Positions 1 through 11,124 of a stretch of 64,000 nt of DNA are shown here, in pieces. Origin of the DNA: Epichloe hybrida (Eukaryota; Ascomycota; Sordariomycetes; Hypocreales; Clavicipitaceae). Positions within the stretch are counted from its first letter, which is position 1, and the number at the start of each line of letters is the position of its first letter. Position numbers and translations under genes: made by a program. The notes beneath the pieces were generated by a model. That model ran no database searches and was not told where the DNA came from. It saw only the letters and a program-made list of their open reading frames with translations. The stretch covers positions 6,200,001-6,264,000 of the forward strand of contig JAFEKR010000001.1 in the NCBI GenBank assembly GCA_019022495.1, written 5' to 3'.

Positions 1-880
1 AGAAAACCCTACAAACGTTTCAGTGTATGCCTGTGAGAAATGATAAGCCTGCAACAGGCAAGCCATGAACAAAAGCCCGGCGGAATGGCATTGGGAGCGA
101 GGCGTCGTGTCTGCGCGTCGATGCAAATGCCTTGACCGTCACTTTGTCGGCTGATGAGTGAGTGGCTTAATGACTTGTCACTGGCGACTGAATACACTGG
201 ACGATCTCAAGAACACCCGACCCCCTCCCCATCTCCCAATCTCCCCCTCTTTAACGCTCTTACCTCCCAAAGCTGCTCCCTGCCCTGTGAGGAGATCGTC
301 GTTTCCCCCTCCCGAGTCCCCGGCAATTCATTGCCCACCCATGGCGGCCATCACTGCATGTCGGCATGATTACCGGGCCGTGACGATTAGACGTGCATCA
401 AGACCCCCCAAGATTAGGCTTATCAGCGGGCGCTTGCCGCTTCCTGGACAAGACAAGTCAAGTTGTCGTCGAGGCCGACGTTGTCGTGTCTCGCACGGTC
501 ACTTCACTCAAAGGCACAAGCTATTAGCCAGCTCTACAATGTGCAGCAACGGGAAGGAATTGAAAGTGCTCATCACCGGCAGTACGAGCGGGGCCGGACT
601 CGGCTGTCGCGACGGTTGCATCGAGGAGGAGTATGACGAGATGAACCTCGACCGGAAGGGTTGCCGTACCTTGGTAGCCGAGTTATTACGGAGTATATAT
701 GTATGACCTTGATACCTACTTCAAAGGTGCACCCCATCAGGAAATCGTCATTGTCCCCGCAGAAAGTGTCGGGAGTGACAGCCCTCCAGGAGCTGACTGA
801 CGTCCCCTTCAGACAAGATATTTGTATAAGACCAAGGAGGAGGCCTGCTTACCTTTTCCCGAAAGTCGAACTTCCTTCAC
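1..880. other. Intergenic sequence, no gene seen
   Basis: Short overlapping frames on both strands show no domain, no consistent splice signals and no compositional sign of coding. A copy of the 9-mer TACGGAGTA lies at 687-695. Confidence 0.5.
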
Positions 881-1185
881 ATGTCTTTTCAATATCGATC
901 TGGCCCCGAATCCGAGGCGTACGGGTTCCAGCAATCTCACTCTTCACAAAGGACAACGCCGGCAATCAACCTCTTCTGACGGCGGATCGGCAGTGATGCC
1001 TTCGGCACCTTGAGTAATCAGACTATGCTTGCGGATTTTGCGTCGAAGAAGGCATTCGAAAGACTTGCACGCGTCGCAATGATCTCAGACGACACATGGA
1101 AAACTTCCACAACAAGAAGACCGGACGCTATGAGACCATGCAGCCACCACCAGCACAGAAGATACCGCGCTCTGTCGAGATCTTT
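881..1185 (+). pseudogene. Decayed C2H2 zinc-finger gene, paralogue of the gene at 4046
   Basis: A frame starting at ATG 881 reads MSFQYRSGPESEAYGF and stops after about 32 codons. A second frame continues with SSDGGSAVMPSAP. A third frame, from 1021, reads a zinc-finger-like segment with a CGFC pair followed by RRNDLRRHMENFHN. The order of these blocks matches the intact neighbour, which starts MFQYQNQ and has the finger segment GRKSDFKKHLHNFHG. I read this as a local duplicate broken by at least two indels, with nothing recognisable of the C-terminal half. Alternative: a short gene with unrecognised introns, less likely because no good donor/acceptor pairs join the frames. Confidence 0.5.
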
Positions 1186-2910
1186 CGTTGTTGAAGACGC
1201 CCTCTCGAACCCGGGTCGCCTTACGATAGATGGCCACCAGTGAGCCAGCACGGACGAGACACACATGTTGACGATACGATAAATACAGAATGAACTCTGC
1301 TGGAGAAATTCAATTCATGTGACAAACTCGTTGTGAATGCTCCGTCCTACTTGTAATCAATACACTTTGAGCTACGGGGGTGTCTTTCTGGCTCATTTCC
1401 CCCAGTCTTTCTCCACGATCGCCAAGTCTGTGGGTTGGGAAAGACAGCTAGTTCCCGAGATGCAGCTGGAGGAGCGTTTCTCCGAATTGAAATTTTCAAG
1501 TAGAAGAATCGGCATGTGCGAAGATGCGCTCACCACTCATCTCGAGATGAAGCAAGGCGGCGACATGTTGAGGAGCGTTTGTCCTGCACTTCAACCGAGC
1601 CGTCCGTTCCAGTAAAAAAAAAAAAAAAAAAAAAGGTCAGTTACGGCCGCCGGCCAGCGATTCGGCCAGGCCAAGTGCAATTGACAAGTCGCGGACCCGC
1701 TGCATGTCATGCATGGGCTGACGCTATCGGTGTCTGGGACGAAACAGACGGTGTCGCACGCATTACGGAGCAGGCCTTGTTGCATCGTGGGGGTCACGGA
1801 CGATGAACAATAAACGAGGGCAATGAAATGGCAAACGCAAAAAACGTCGACGAGCAATTTATTCCCACAAGGCACATGGCGAGACGGGGTCTCCTGCCGA
1901 TCCGTTCGTTCACTTTTCTACATGTATTACAACCAGAACCCGTTTCTTACATGTACATTAACACCAGTGGCCCCTGCACCGTCTCCGCCGGGGCAAGGTT
2001 TCTGCAACGGTGATGCCGGATGGGTGACTATGGGTGCAGGGGAGGGTCTGATACAAGTTCATACAACCTATCGTATGTTGTACTTTGTACTTTGTACATG
2101 CGGAGCAATCCGCAAGGAAAAGAAGTTTGCCCCGGCAGTAATAATAACCAATTTCACATATTGCGTCCTATGTACTCCGTAGGATGATGTGCCGGGCCGA
2201 GAGGATGCAGCCGTACAACATTTTTTATATGTGGCGTCTTATTACACACATAATACAACATACTCCGTACAGTGGTAATGCACTCGAACGGCCAGGGTAC
2301 ATAATAGCTGTCGATATGACATTGAAGCTGAAGACCATGTCTTTCCTGCGCCTGAGCCGACTTTGTAAACATTGAAAGTGATGGTGCATCTGCATCTCTT
2401 TGCATGTGCGCTCTGAGGCTGAGGCATGAATGATTCTCACGCAGACTGAGCGGGGTTGATTCCATTACCCCCCTCTCGACATGATTCGAGTCATGGTCTA
2501 TGTGTGAACGAGGTTTGTTGAGTGTCAAAAACGGGTCCAGACTTTGACTTTCTCGATATCACGCACTAATGACGGCGCTACCGAACTATCAACTATCAAC
2601 TATCGACCATCAACTTATCGACCAGCAAGCAGTTGTTTTGGAGCCGAGTATCAGAGGGTTCACTCGGAGGTGCTCCTTCCTATGCATGTAGTCGTTGATA
2701 CTCCCAAGTCTCTGATAGTGCGTGAGCAATCTAGATAATCTATCGTGGCATTGCCTCTGGGGTGTACTCCGTACTTGGCGCATAGCATGAAGATGGGCTT
2801 GCTATTCTCCTTCGGAATTCGGGCTATTTCCAGGGGCGAAACTTAGACCCGCCGACTTCTGTCTCTTTGGGGAGTTTTCAGAACGAGCTAGGCTGGCATG
2901 AGGGCGAGAA

Positions 2911-2914
<4 letters not shown>

Positions 2915-2944
<30 letters not shown>
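2915..2944. repeat. (CA)15 microsatellite
   Basis: Fifteen uninterrupted CA dinucleotides followed by an A-rich stretch. No gene association. Confidence 0.95.
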
Positions 2945-2948
<4 letters not shown>

Positions 2949-3142
2949 CACTGGAAGCAGGTTCTTGCAGGCATGTCTGATACCAGTCGAGTTCCAATGC
3001 GTCATTCTTCTAGAAGGGCGGCAGAAGCATAACGTGGAAAGCCAGCCAGCCCCCTGCCACTGCCATCCCACTCGCATCTCATTTTAAACAGAGTTGTCCA
3101 ACTTGGAGGCCAGGGAGAGCGAATAATTGGTGTGTTGCCCCG

Positions 3143-3173
3143 GCCCATGCCTGCCCATGCCTGCCCATGCCTG
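3143..3173. repeat. Decameric minisatellite, unit CCTGCCCATG
   Basis: Three consecutive 10-bp copies. One of seven unrelated tandem repeats in this window with a 10-bp unit. Confidence 0.9.
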
Positions 3174-4045
3174 TGCCGCAATTTCGCGACACGTTTGGGT
3201 GGTCTGCAACCAAGGCGTTTCAGACTGCGGTGGGAAAGACGCCGTTCCTGAAACGACATCCCTGTCGTACTGCCGATGGTTGAGCGACGGGGATAACCCA
3301 TGAAGAAAGATGACCTATTCGTCAACCACCCCCAGCTCGGACTGAAGAGGGAATTAAGACGCCGGCAGAGGAGATGGCAATCGCGTAATCGAGGGGTCGT
3401 GCCTGAGAGGGACGTGTCGATGAGTCGTTGACCGTGCAAGATCAGCCGCCTTGACAATTGCACCTTCCCGTGCCGCCCAAGTGGTCTGATTCTTCGCTGA
3501 CATCTTCTAGAAGCCATCAATTCATTGTCCCAACTTCCATCACTCCTTCCCTCGCGTCTCCCATTCCCCATCAATTCCATCAATTCCTGTCCTGCACTTG
3601 TCCAACTCCTCCATCTAATTCCATCGTAATTTGGTGGCCTGAACCAGCTTCTTCAAAAAAATATCATCATCCTTTCTCACCTTGACAATTTTTTTTTTAC
3701 TTCAACCCCCATCTCGACCAACGACGCCCGTTTGAACACGTTTCTCGGTGCTGGCAAAGCTCAAGACTGCGCCCGGCTCTGATTTGTTTCTTGGACGGTG
3801 ATTTGCGCGTCTCGAAAATCCACGAGCCTGTCTGTTTTATAAGACGCCGCGCAACTCAGTTTTTCAGTATCTGGCCGCCTCTCGACTTCACTCTCTTTCT
3901 GCTTTGCCCATCGCGCCGTTGCGCGCGTGGTGAGGCCCAATCCCAGTTGGTTCGATCGGGAGTCAGGACACTCGGTTTTCGCGACGCTGTGATAACACCA
4001 AATCCGGATGCAGGCAGTTCATGTCCCCGTTGCAGTAAACTTACC

Positions 4046-5927
4046 ATGTTTCAATACCAGAATCAACCACAAGATGACGCCAACGTGCGGCCCTTGGCGG
4101 ACGAAGATCGACAGCAACTGTTGAGGCTTGTCCAGCGATATGGAATTCCCAGCCTGTTGTGTGCTTTGACCGGATCTCCAGCATCCTGTAAGTTGATCCG
4201 CGGCTACGTTATGGCATGCATGAGTTCGAGCAGAAATGGAGAAAAGCTGATACGAGTCCTGCTTTATTCTAGCGGGTGACTCAACCTTTTCAGCGAGCAC
4301 TCTCCTCAGTAGTGTTAGCGCTTCATCATTGGTTTGGACTGGGTCGGACGCATCCCATTGCAGATCGGATGATGCGTCTATTCACACACAGTATACATGG
4401 CCAGAGTTGTCTCACGAAGTTTCATCTATGCACGACCCAGAACCAAGTAAGATTGGCGAGCGATCGTGGCTGGACTCACCAGCTGCAGACCCATCACCTT
4501 TACCTCCAGGAGACGTCATCTCTCACCTTTCTCCACGACTAGCGGCTCCAACTTCCAAGAAGTATCAGTGTCCCATGTGCTTCCTCGACAATAGCCCGGT
4601 AGGGTTCGGGCGCAAAAGCGACTTTAAGAAGCACCTGCACAATTTCCATGGAGCTGATGTCGTTTGGATCTGTCGTACAAAGGGCTGTCGTTTGACCTTT
4701 TCTACTGAGCGGGCGTACAGTACTCACGCTAAAGAAGCACATCGTATGAAAGCGCTGCCCAACAGCACAGCACGAACGGATTTATGCGCCCAGCTCGTCT
4801 TTTCCTGCGGCTTCGCCACGTGCAAAGAACATTTGTTCGAAGCTCAATCAGCCGAAGATGCCTCCGCCACCCGAGATAGGCATTTCGAACATATTGCCAA
4901 ACATTTCGAAGATGGATTTGATGTGAAGGACTGGGAGTTCCGTATACAGGTCCAGAATTTGATGAGACAGCCCCAGGTGAAATCGATATGGAAGACTTGC
5001 ATCTGGCCCAAGGAAAAACGACAGCAGCTCTGCTGGCGGCCTCGCTCGTCTGGAGACCTGAAGCGTATGCTGGAATGCCGCCACCTGGGAAACGACATCT
5101 CGAATCTAGTTCGACTGGCTTTCATCCTTGGAACTGCGCCATTTACCAATCCAGCCACTCCTCCACCGGGCGAAATCGATGTGTACTTTCAACTTCCTTA
5201 TCGCGACTCCTGCCCGATCAACTCCCCTGAACACAATGCCGGGACTACGGAAAGTCCCAAGATGGAGGACGACACATCAACCCTTACCACTGCAAGAAGT
5301 CGGTCAAGTATAGCCACAACGGTCTTCAGACTACCTAGCCGACAGGGAAAACGGTCGTCTCGCCCCCAAACCCCCGCCAGTGTGAAAGGACCTACCAGCG
5401 CCCCTACAAACGCCCCTACCAGCGTTCCGACATCCGCCGCCAGCACTGCTCCTCCCACTTCAAGACCCAGTAGCGGCCATGTAGACACTGTCATGGGCGA
5501 TGATGTGGCGACTGGTCCTCATCCCGGCACACCGTTTCCGATCCCAAACGAAACTGTCTGGCCCGTGGATGCGCCCAAGTTTGCTCCGGATGCGCCACAA
5601 GGGTTGCCAAAGCAGATTCACGCCCCTGTTGGCGGGCCTATGATGTACGCCATGCAGATGGAGCAGAATCCGCATCAGTCCTACTACAGTATGGAGGAGT
5701 CGTTCGATCCATATGCTCATCAAGTTCCCGTCTCTCACGGCGTTTACGATTATTCTATAAACACAAGCCAAACGTCGATGGTTCGGCCTGCGACGCCGGT
5801 CCCTCACAAGCGGCCAGCATCTTGGAGCAGAGTGGTCAGCATGGAAAGCCTACGGCCCGCCAAGAAAGCTGCACCCCACGAAAGCCCGATCCCTCAAGAG
5901 ATGGCGCCTACAATACTGGGCCTGTAG
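4046..5927 (+). CDS. C2H2 zinc-finger domain protein
   Basis: Exon 1 is 4046-4187 and ends at a GTAAGT donor. Exon 2 starts at 4273 or 4294, because two acceptors 21 bp apart both keep frame, and ends at the stop 5925-5927. This gives 598 or 591 aa. The start MFQYQNQ is supported by the similar start of the relic at 881. A zinc-binding segment lies at about residues 145-260: a CPMC pair with HLHNFH, then CRTKGC with THAKEAH, then CGFATC with HIAKH. The C-terminal half is low-complexity, with repeated Pro-Thr-Ser units (about residues 410-450) and a basic HKRP segment near the end. This fits a nuclear, possibly regulatory protein of a Pezizomycotina-specific family; DNA targets cannot be inferred. 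The alternative acceptors could produce two isoforms differing by seven residues. Confidence 0.85.
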
Positions 5928-7469
5928 GCAACAGAAACCGATCCCCATGATATTGTATTGTTATCTTCTGCGACCCCAAATGCGAATCTGTGATTTACGT
6001 ACGCATTGGCTCCGACATCGCTTTCCGTTCACGAAACAGAGCCCGCATCTTCAACGTCTTTTTGTACTCGATAATGACTCATCAACCGGGCGGCCTATTT
6101 CTTTGTAATTAATACCCAGGATCTTGTTGCAACCCGCCTAGAATTAGCTGTTTCTGTTTCTTTCTTTTTTTTTATAAAAAAAAAAACATCTACTTCTTAT
6201 GCCACAATTCACGTTACAACGCTCCTCTATAGCACCTGATTTGCCTCGTCGCTGATTATGGTCCTATTTACATTACGCTCTCATCTCCTTCTGTCATCTG
6301 TTCTTCTTCTTTGACCTGCGCTTTGGCATTTTCTCGTTACATTTGTAATTGCCTCATCACACTGAATGTGCGAAAGTTACATGGATAGCGCTATTGCGAA
6401 TGTACCATTACGGGAGTTTGGGAGAAAAGATAGATAGGGGGTAGGGATATTTTACATTCGACGTGGCCCGTCGGAGGAGCATTTGAATACAGTCATTTTT
6501 CAGCATCGCTCCTAGGTTCTGGATTTCATGTCTGGAACAGGATAATGTCACATGGAGTATTAGGATGCAACGAAGCAAAATGCAGTTTGAATTCTTTCGT
6601 ACCACAATCAACATATGAAGTAGGTTAGAGTCAAACTTTCAGGGGTTCGAGCAAGTAAAGTGGCCGGCGGTGGTGACATGAGTTGCCCGCATGTGCAGGC
6701 CCGAGATCGCAATATTGAGTGGGGCGGGTGGTGGCCGAGACCGCATATAATGTCAATGCGGAAGTCGATGGTTTTGATGGCAGACTCACGAAACGTGACT
6801 TTGGCGAAAGAAAGATATTTTCCGTGGATGCTCTCTCAAAACGAACCCACAGTAGCTTTGGTATGAGTGCCAGACATTTGTCAAGTTCCAATTACAGATG
6901 CGGATGCAGTTGCGAAAGCCCAGCCCGTCGCTGCGAGAGCGGACGCATGTCGAGCAGGACAGAATGAATAGAAAGAACTTGTTGTTGGCCGTTAACGCTC
7001 TGTTGTCCAACTTCCAAGGAAAGGGAAGGAAGAGGGGACGCCACCTCGGCAATTGGTGCACGCACATGCAGCTCCCGGTGAGTCAGTCTATCTAGGTCTG
7101 TACAACGTCCGGACGTACAGCGGGGGGGGGGGTGTAGTTGTTCGTCCGTAGCAGTCAAAGTCAGTCAGTCTCCGCTGGTCGGCCCTGTGAGTACTCACTG
7201 ATGGATGACATGACTGGCCAATCCATTCTCGCACTGCGCATCGTGCCATTCTTGATTAAGCCACCCTCCTACCATTTTTTTCTTTCGCACCTTCAAAGTT
7301 TGCTCAAGCCGCCGTCCAGGAACTGCAATACCGTTCCTACATCTACTTTCTTTCACCCACCTTCGTGTGAAACAGACCCGGCCGGCAGAATACTCCCTCG
7401 AGGCATCGAGCCGGATCTGCAATCCTCAATCAAGCAATTCCCCGTTCTCCTCTCAAGTCGCCTCTCGCG
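5928..7469. other. Intergenic: 3' UTR of the C2H2 gene and promoter of ILV2
   Basis: No further gene is supported. It contains T/A-rich 3' UTR-like sequence to about 6400, a G10+ run near 7121-7132, and the ILV2 promoter with a GCN4-type site at 7079. CT-rich sequence precedes the ILV2 start. Confidence 0.5.
7079..7085 (+). promoter_or_regulatory. GCN4/CPC1-type site TGAGTCA upstream of ILV2
   Basis: A perfect TGAGTCA lies 391 bp upstream of the ILV2 ATG. In ascomycetes GCN4/CPC1 binds TGASTCA and activates amino-acid biosynthesis genes, including branched-chain genes. Binding here is inferred from sequence and position only. Confidence 0.5.
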
Positions 7470-9921
7470 ATGCTCCGAAGTCGCCAGGCCTCCAAGGCCG
7501 TAAAGGCCGCGAGCCAAACTCGATCATTCACCTCGACGACCTCTCCCGCTGCCATCAAAGCCTCAAGAACGATTCCTTCAGATCAACGAAACCAGGCCAC
7601 TGTCGCAACTGCCACTTCTTCCGCGCCGTAAGTACATATTTGTCGCACTCTTTCAGGGTCCTGGTGCACGCCCGCCGGCATCGGCCTGATCCTTCATGCG
7701 AATCTCGTCAAGATGATAAGGACCTACGCTGAACAACCAACAGTCGCGTGCGCGCTGTACCGAGTCCTGCGTTCAACATAGACAGTCAAAGCCATGTTCA
7801 GCCGTTGGCAAATCAGTCCAAAAATGACATGGATGAGTCGTACGTATAGTATAGCCCTCGATTGCCACCGACATTTGGCGTCGCAAAGAATTTAGGATGC
7901 TTGGAGCAGGGGCTCACCGAAACTTCGTCCAGGTTTATCGGCAAAACCGGAGGCGAAATCTTCCATGAGATGATGTTGAGGCACGATGTGAAGCATATTT
8001 GTACGTTGCAGGCTTCCCCCACGGATGCCCCCCCCGGGCTTTGTGGACTGCTTGCTCTGTTGGCTAACATGAGACACGTTTTCCCCTTTCTAGTTGGCTA
8101 CCCTGGTGGTGCTATTCTTCCCGTTTTCGATGCCATTTACAACTCAAAACACTTCGACTTCATCCTGCCTAGGCATGAACAAGGCGCCGGTCACATGGCT
8201 GAAGGCTATGCCAGAGCCAGCGGCAAGCCCGGCGTCGTCCTCGTTACTTCTGGTCCCGGCGCCACCAATGTCATCACCCCGATGCAGGACGCCTTGTCGG
8301 ATGGAACGCCTCTGGTTGTGTTCTGCGGTCAGGTTCCTACCACGGCAATCGGAAGCGATGCCTTCCAAGAAGCTGATGTCGTTGGCATCTCTCGTGCTTG
8401 CACCAAGTGGAATGTCATGGTTAAGAACGTTGCCGAACTGCCCCGCCGAATCAACGAAGCCTTCGAGATTGCCACATCTGGTCGTCCTGGTCCCGTCCTT
8501 GTCGACTTGCCCAAGGACGTCACCGCGGGTATCTTGAGAAAAGCCATCCCCACAGAAACCGCCCTTCCTTCTCTGCCCAGCGCAGCATCCCGCGCCGCCA
8601 TGCACCACAGTCAAAAGCAGCTCCAGGCTTCCCTCAAGCGTGTGGCAGACCTCGTCAATGTCGCCAAGCAGCCTGTCATCTATGCAGGCCAAGGAATTAT
8701 CCAGTCTGAGAACGGACCCGAGATTCTGAAGGAGCTGGCCGACAAGTGCTCTATCCCGGTCACTACGACTCTGCAAGGCCTCGGAGGATTTGACGAGCTC
8801 GACGAGAAGTCCCTACATATGCTGGGCATGCATGGCTCAGCCTACGCGAACATGGCAATGCAAGAAGCTGATTTGATTATCGCTCTTGGCAGTCGCTTTG
8901 ACGATCGAGTCACCTTGAATATTGCCAAGTTTGCCCCTGGCGCAAAGGCAGCAGCTGCTCAAAAACGAGGTGGCATCGTTCATTTCGAGATCATGCCCAA
9001 GAACATCAACAAGGTTGTACAGGCCACCGAGTCAGTTGAGGGTGACGTAGCCACCAACGTGAAGCTTCTTTTGCCTGATGTCGAGTCGCGATCGATGGAG
9101 GACCGCAAGCCCTGGTTCGACAAGATCCGGGCGTGGAAGGAGAAGTGGCCGCTCTCTCACTATGAACGATCTGAGCGAGGTGGTTCGATCAAGCCGCAGA
9201 CGCTCATTGAGGAGTTGAGTAAGTTGACGGCCGAACTCAAGCACAGGACCTATATTGCTACCGGTGTTGGCCAACACCAGATGTGGACTGCTCAGCACTT
9301 CCGATGGAGACATCCCCGATCCATGATCACCTCAGGAGGTCTTGGAACCATGGGTTACGGTCTGCCTGCCGCTATTGGTGCCAAGGTTGCCCAGCCTGAT
9401 GCCCTTGTCATCGATATCGACGGTGATGCGTCATTCGGCATGACGCTCACCGAGTTGGCTACGGCCTCTCAATTCAACATCGGCGTCAAGATTATCGTCT
9501 TGAACAACGAAGAACAGGGCATGGTCACCCAATGGCAGAACCTCTTCTACGAGGATCGTTATGCTCATACCCATCAGGTCAACCCCGACTTTATGAAATT
9601 GGCCGAATCTATGCGCATCCAGTCACGCCGCCTTGTCAACCCCGCGGACACTGTCGAATACTTGGAGTGGTTGATCAACACTGATGGACCTGCTCTCCTG
9701 GAAGTTGTCACGGACAAGAAGGTTCCCGTACTGCCTATGGTCCCTGCTGGTTCGGCGCTACACGAGTTTCTTGTCTTTGACGGCGGTAAGTTGTTTCCCC
9801 ACGGATATATGAAGTTTGCTTAACTCGGAGACTAATGCATTCTTTTTCTTTCTCTTTTACAGCGAAAGATAAGAAGCGACGAGAATTGATGAGAGAACGA
9901 ACAGGTGGTCTGCACAGTTGA
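7470..9921 (+). CDS. ilv2: Acetolactate synthase catalytic subunit, mitochondrial
   Basis: This enzyme condenses two pyruvates to acetolactate (or pyruvate with 2-oxobutyrate), the first shared step of valine, leucine and isoleucine synthesis, with ThDP, Mg and FAD, in mitochondria. Exons are 7470-7627, 7744-7839, 7933-8000, 8094-9785 and 9863-9921, giving 690 aa. The start MLRSRQASKAVKAASQ is Arg/Ser/Ala-rich without acids, as in a matrix presequence. Catalytic Glu136 lies in RHEQGAGHMAEG, the ThDP/Mg motif IDGDAS is near 549-554, and LNNEEQG follows near 577-583. Positions linked to herbicide resistance in yeast look wild type (Pro189 in QVPTTAIG, Trp588 in TQWQN). Length matches fungal ILV2. 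Intron 3 (93 bp) is a multiple of three and stop-free. No secondary-metabolite cluster is seen nearby, so this is probably the housekeeping copy. Confidence 0.97.
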
Positions 9922-11124
9922 GACGTGTCCACTTTGCATGTAAGCCCGTGACATCAACCGCATCCAGGCCATGATCATTACGACCATATGACAAAGAGCC
10001 AGGTAGTCTCGAGCTCTTCACCATCAGGCTCTCTTCATCTTTATGTTCTTCATCTCATATTTCCTCATTTATCGACCACTTGGCGGAGTTTCTGCTTACT
10101 ATTTTGACAAAATTCTTTGACGCGAATGCAAGAGGTCAACCAAGACTATCCTTTTTAGCAAAAAAATATTTGAAAAATTTGGAACTATTGTGGCTCGTAT
10201 GCGCACAGCCGCACAGTTGTATTTAGCACATGCCTGATTTCTATTCAAAATTCAAAGCGTGGCGAAAGGATAACGAACCGCCCCCCCCTTCCTTTTTTTT
10301 TTTTTTTTTTTTATCTCCTTCTTTTTCAAGAAAGGTCTGATGCCAATAATAAACAAACGTTGGTCTAATAAGTATCCGGCTTTGTCTCATACGTGATTGT
10401 AATGCCAGTGCATGGAAAGTAGAAGCGTTTGCAATTCCAGTTGACCTGAACATTTGCCAGGGTGCTTCCGAACCGCCAGTTGGTGCAGGGAGTCTAGATA
10501 TTTCACCACATCGCATCCATCGCATTGCTAGTAGATCAGAATGCCTTGAGAACGTGGCTAGCCTCGGCCCGTCCCGATCCGACATTACGTGCTCTCAGCT
10601 CGATGCGCACCAGGTACCAAGCCCATCTGTAGCATAGATGCCTGTGATCGAGTCCGGCCTCGATGAGATGACGGGCGTCGGGGAGTGACGACGCGGTGTG
10701 CACGTCGCCGGGGGAAGTAGAAATGAGGGGAGACTCGCAGTCATGATGGCGTTGAATCAAAGCTTGAAAATCCTTGTGGGCGACGTTCAACGGCAAGGAG
10801 GAATCCCCCAAGCAGAAAACAGTGCACTTGCACTTGCACATGCGTCACGGAATCCGATCGATTACGCGATCAAGTCTGTTTTCTCTTTCTACAATCTATT
10901 TACAACGAGTTATGCTCTCTGTTCGGAAACGTCGGCGCAACCGTGTCACGTGGGTTGTTCGTCATGTAAATGCCATGGGAATGACGTGCCCTGTTTTAAC
11001 TCGGAATCTTTTTGTCCCCATCTAGGAGAAAGAAAGAAAGAAAGAAAGAAGATAGATAATTGTAAAGAAACTATATTTTTTTATGAGAAACGCCAACGCC
11101 ATCTTCCATTGTTATTGTTCCTGT
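9922..11124. other. Intergenic between convergent ILV2 and MFS genes
   Basis: No gene is supported. It holds a T20 tract at 10293-10312, a GAAA microsatellite near 11031-11050, and 3' UTR-like AT-rich sequence near 10140-10240. Confidence 0.5.

Larger units (their letters stand above)
1186..4045. other. Intergenic and promoter/5' UTR sequence upstream of the C2H2 gene
   Basis: No coding region is supported. It holds an A21 tract (1614-1634), a (CA)15 microsatellite (2915-2944), three TACTCCGTA 9-mers (2173, 2261, 2765), a three-copy AACTATC heptamer near 2585, and a 10-bp repeat (3143-3173). The last ~550 bp are pyrimidine-rich, typical of a fungal promoter and 5' UTR. Several 60-190 codon frames here are not supported. 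Confidence 0.5.

Noticed and set aside
158..706. 182-codon plus-strand frame
   Set aside because: No domain, low-complexity composition and no splice or homology support.
3002..3583. 193-codon minus-strand frame
   Set aside because: Arg-rich shadow frame over a promoter and a decameric repeat, no ordered domain.
7470..9921. ILV2 as a self-resistance gene of a metabolite cluster
   Set aside because: Resistance positions look wild type and no synthase gene lies nearby; the housekeeping role is simpler.
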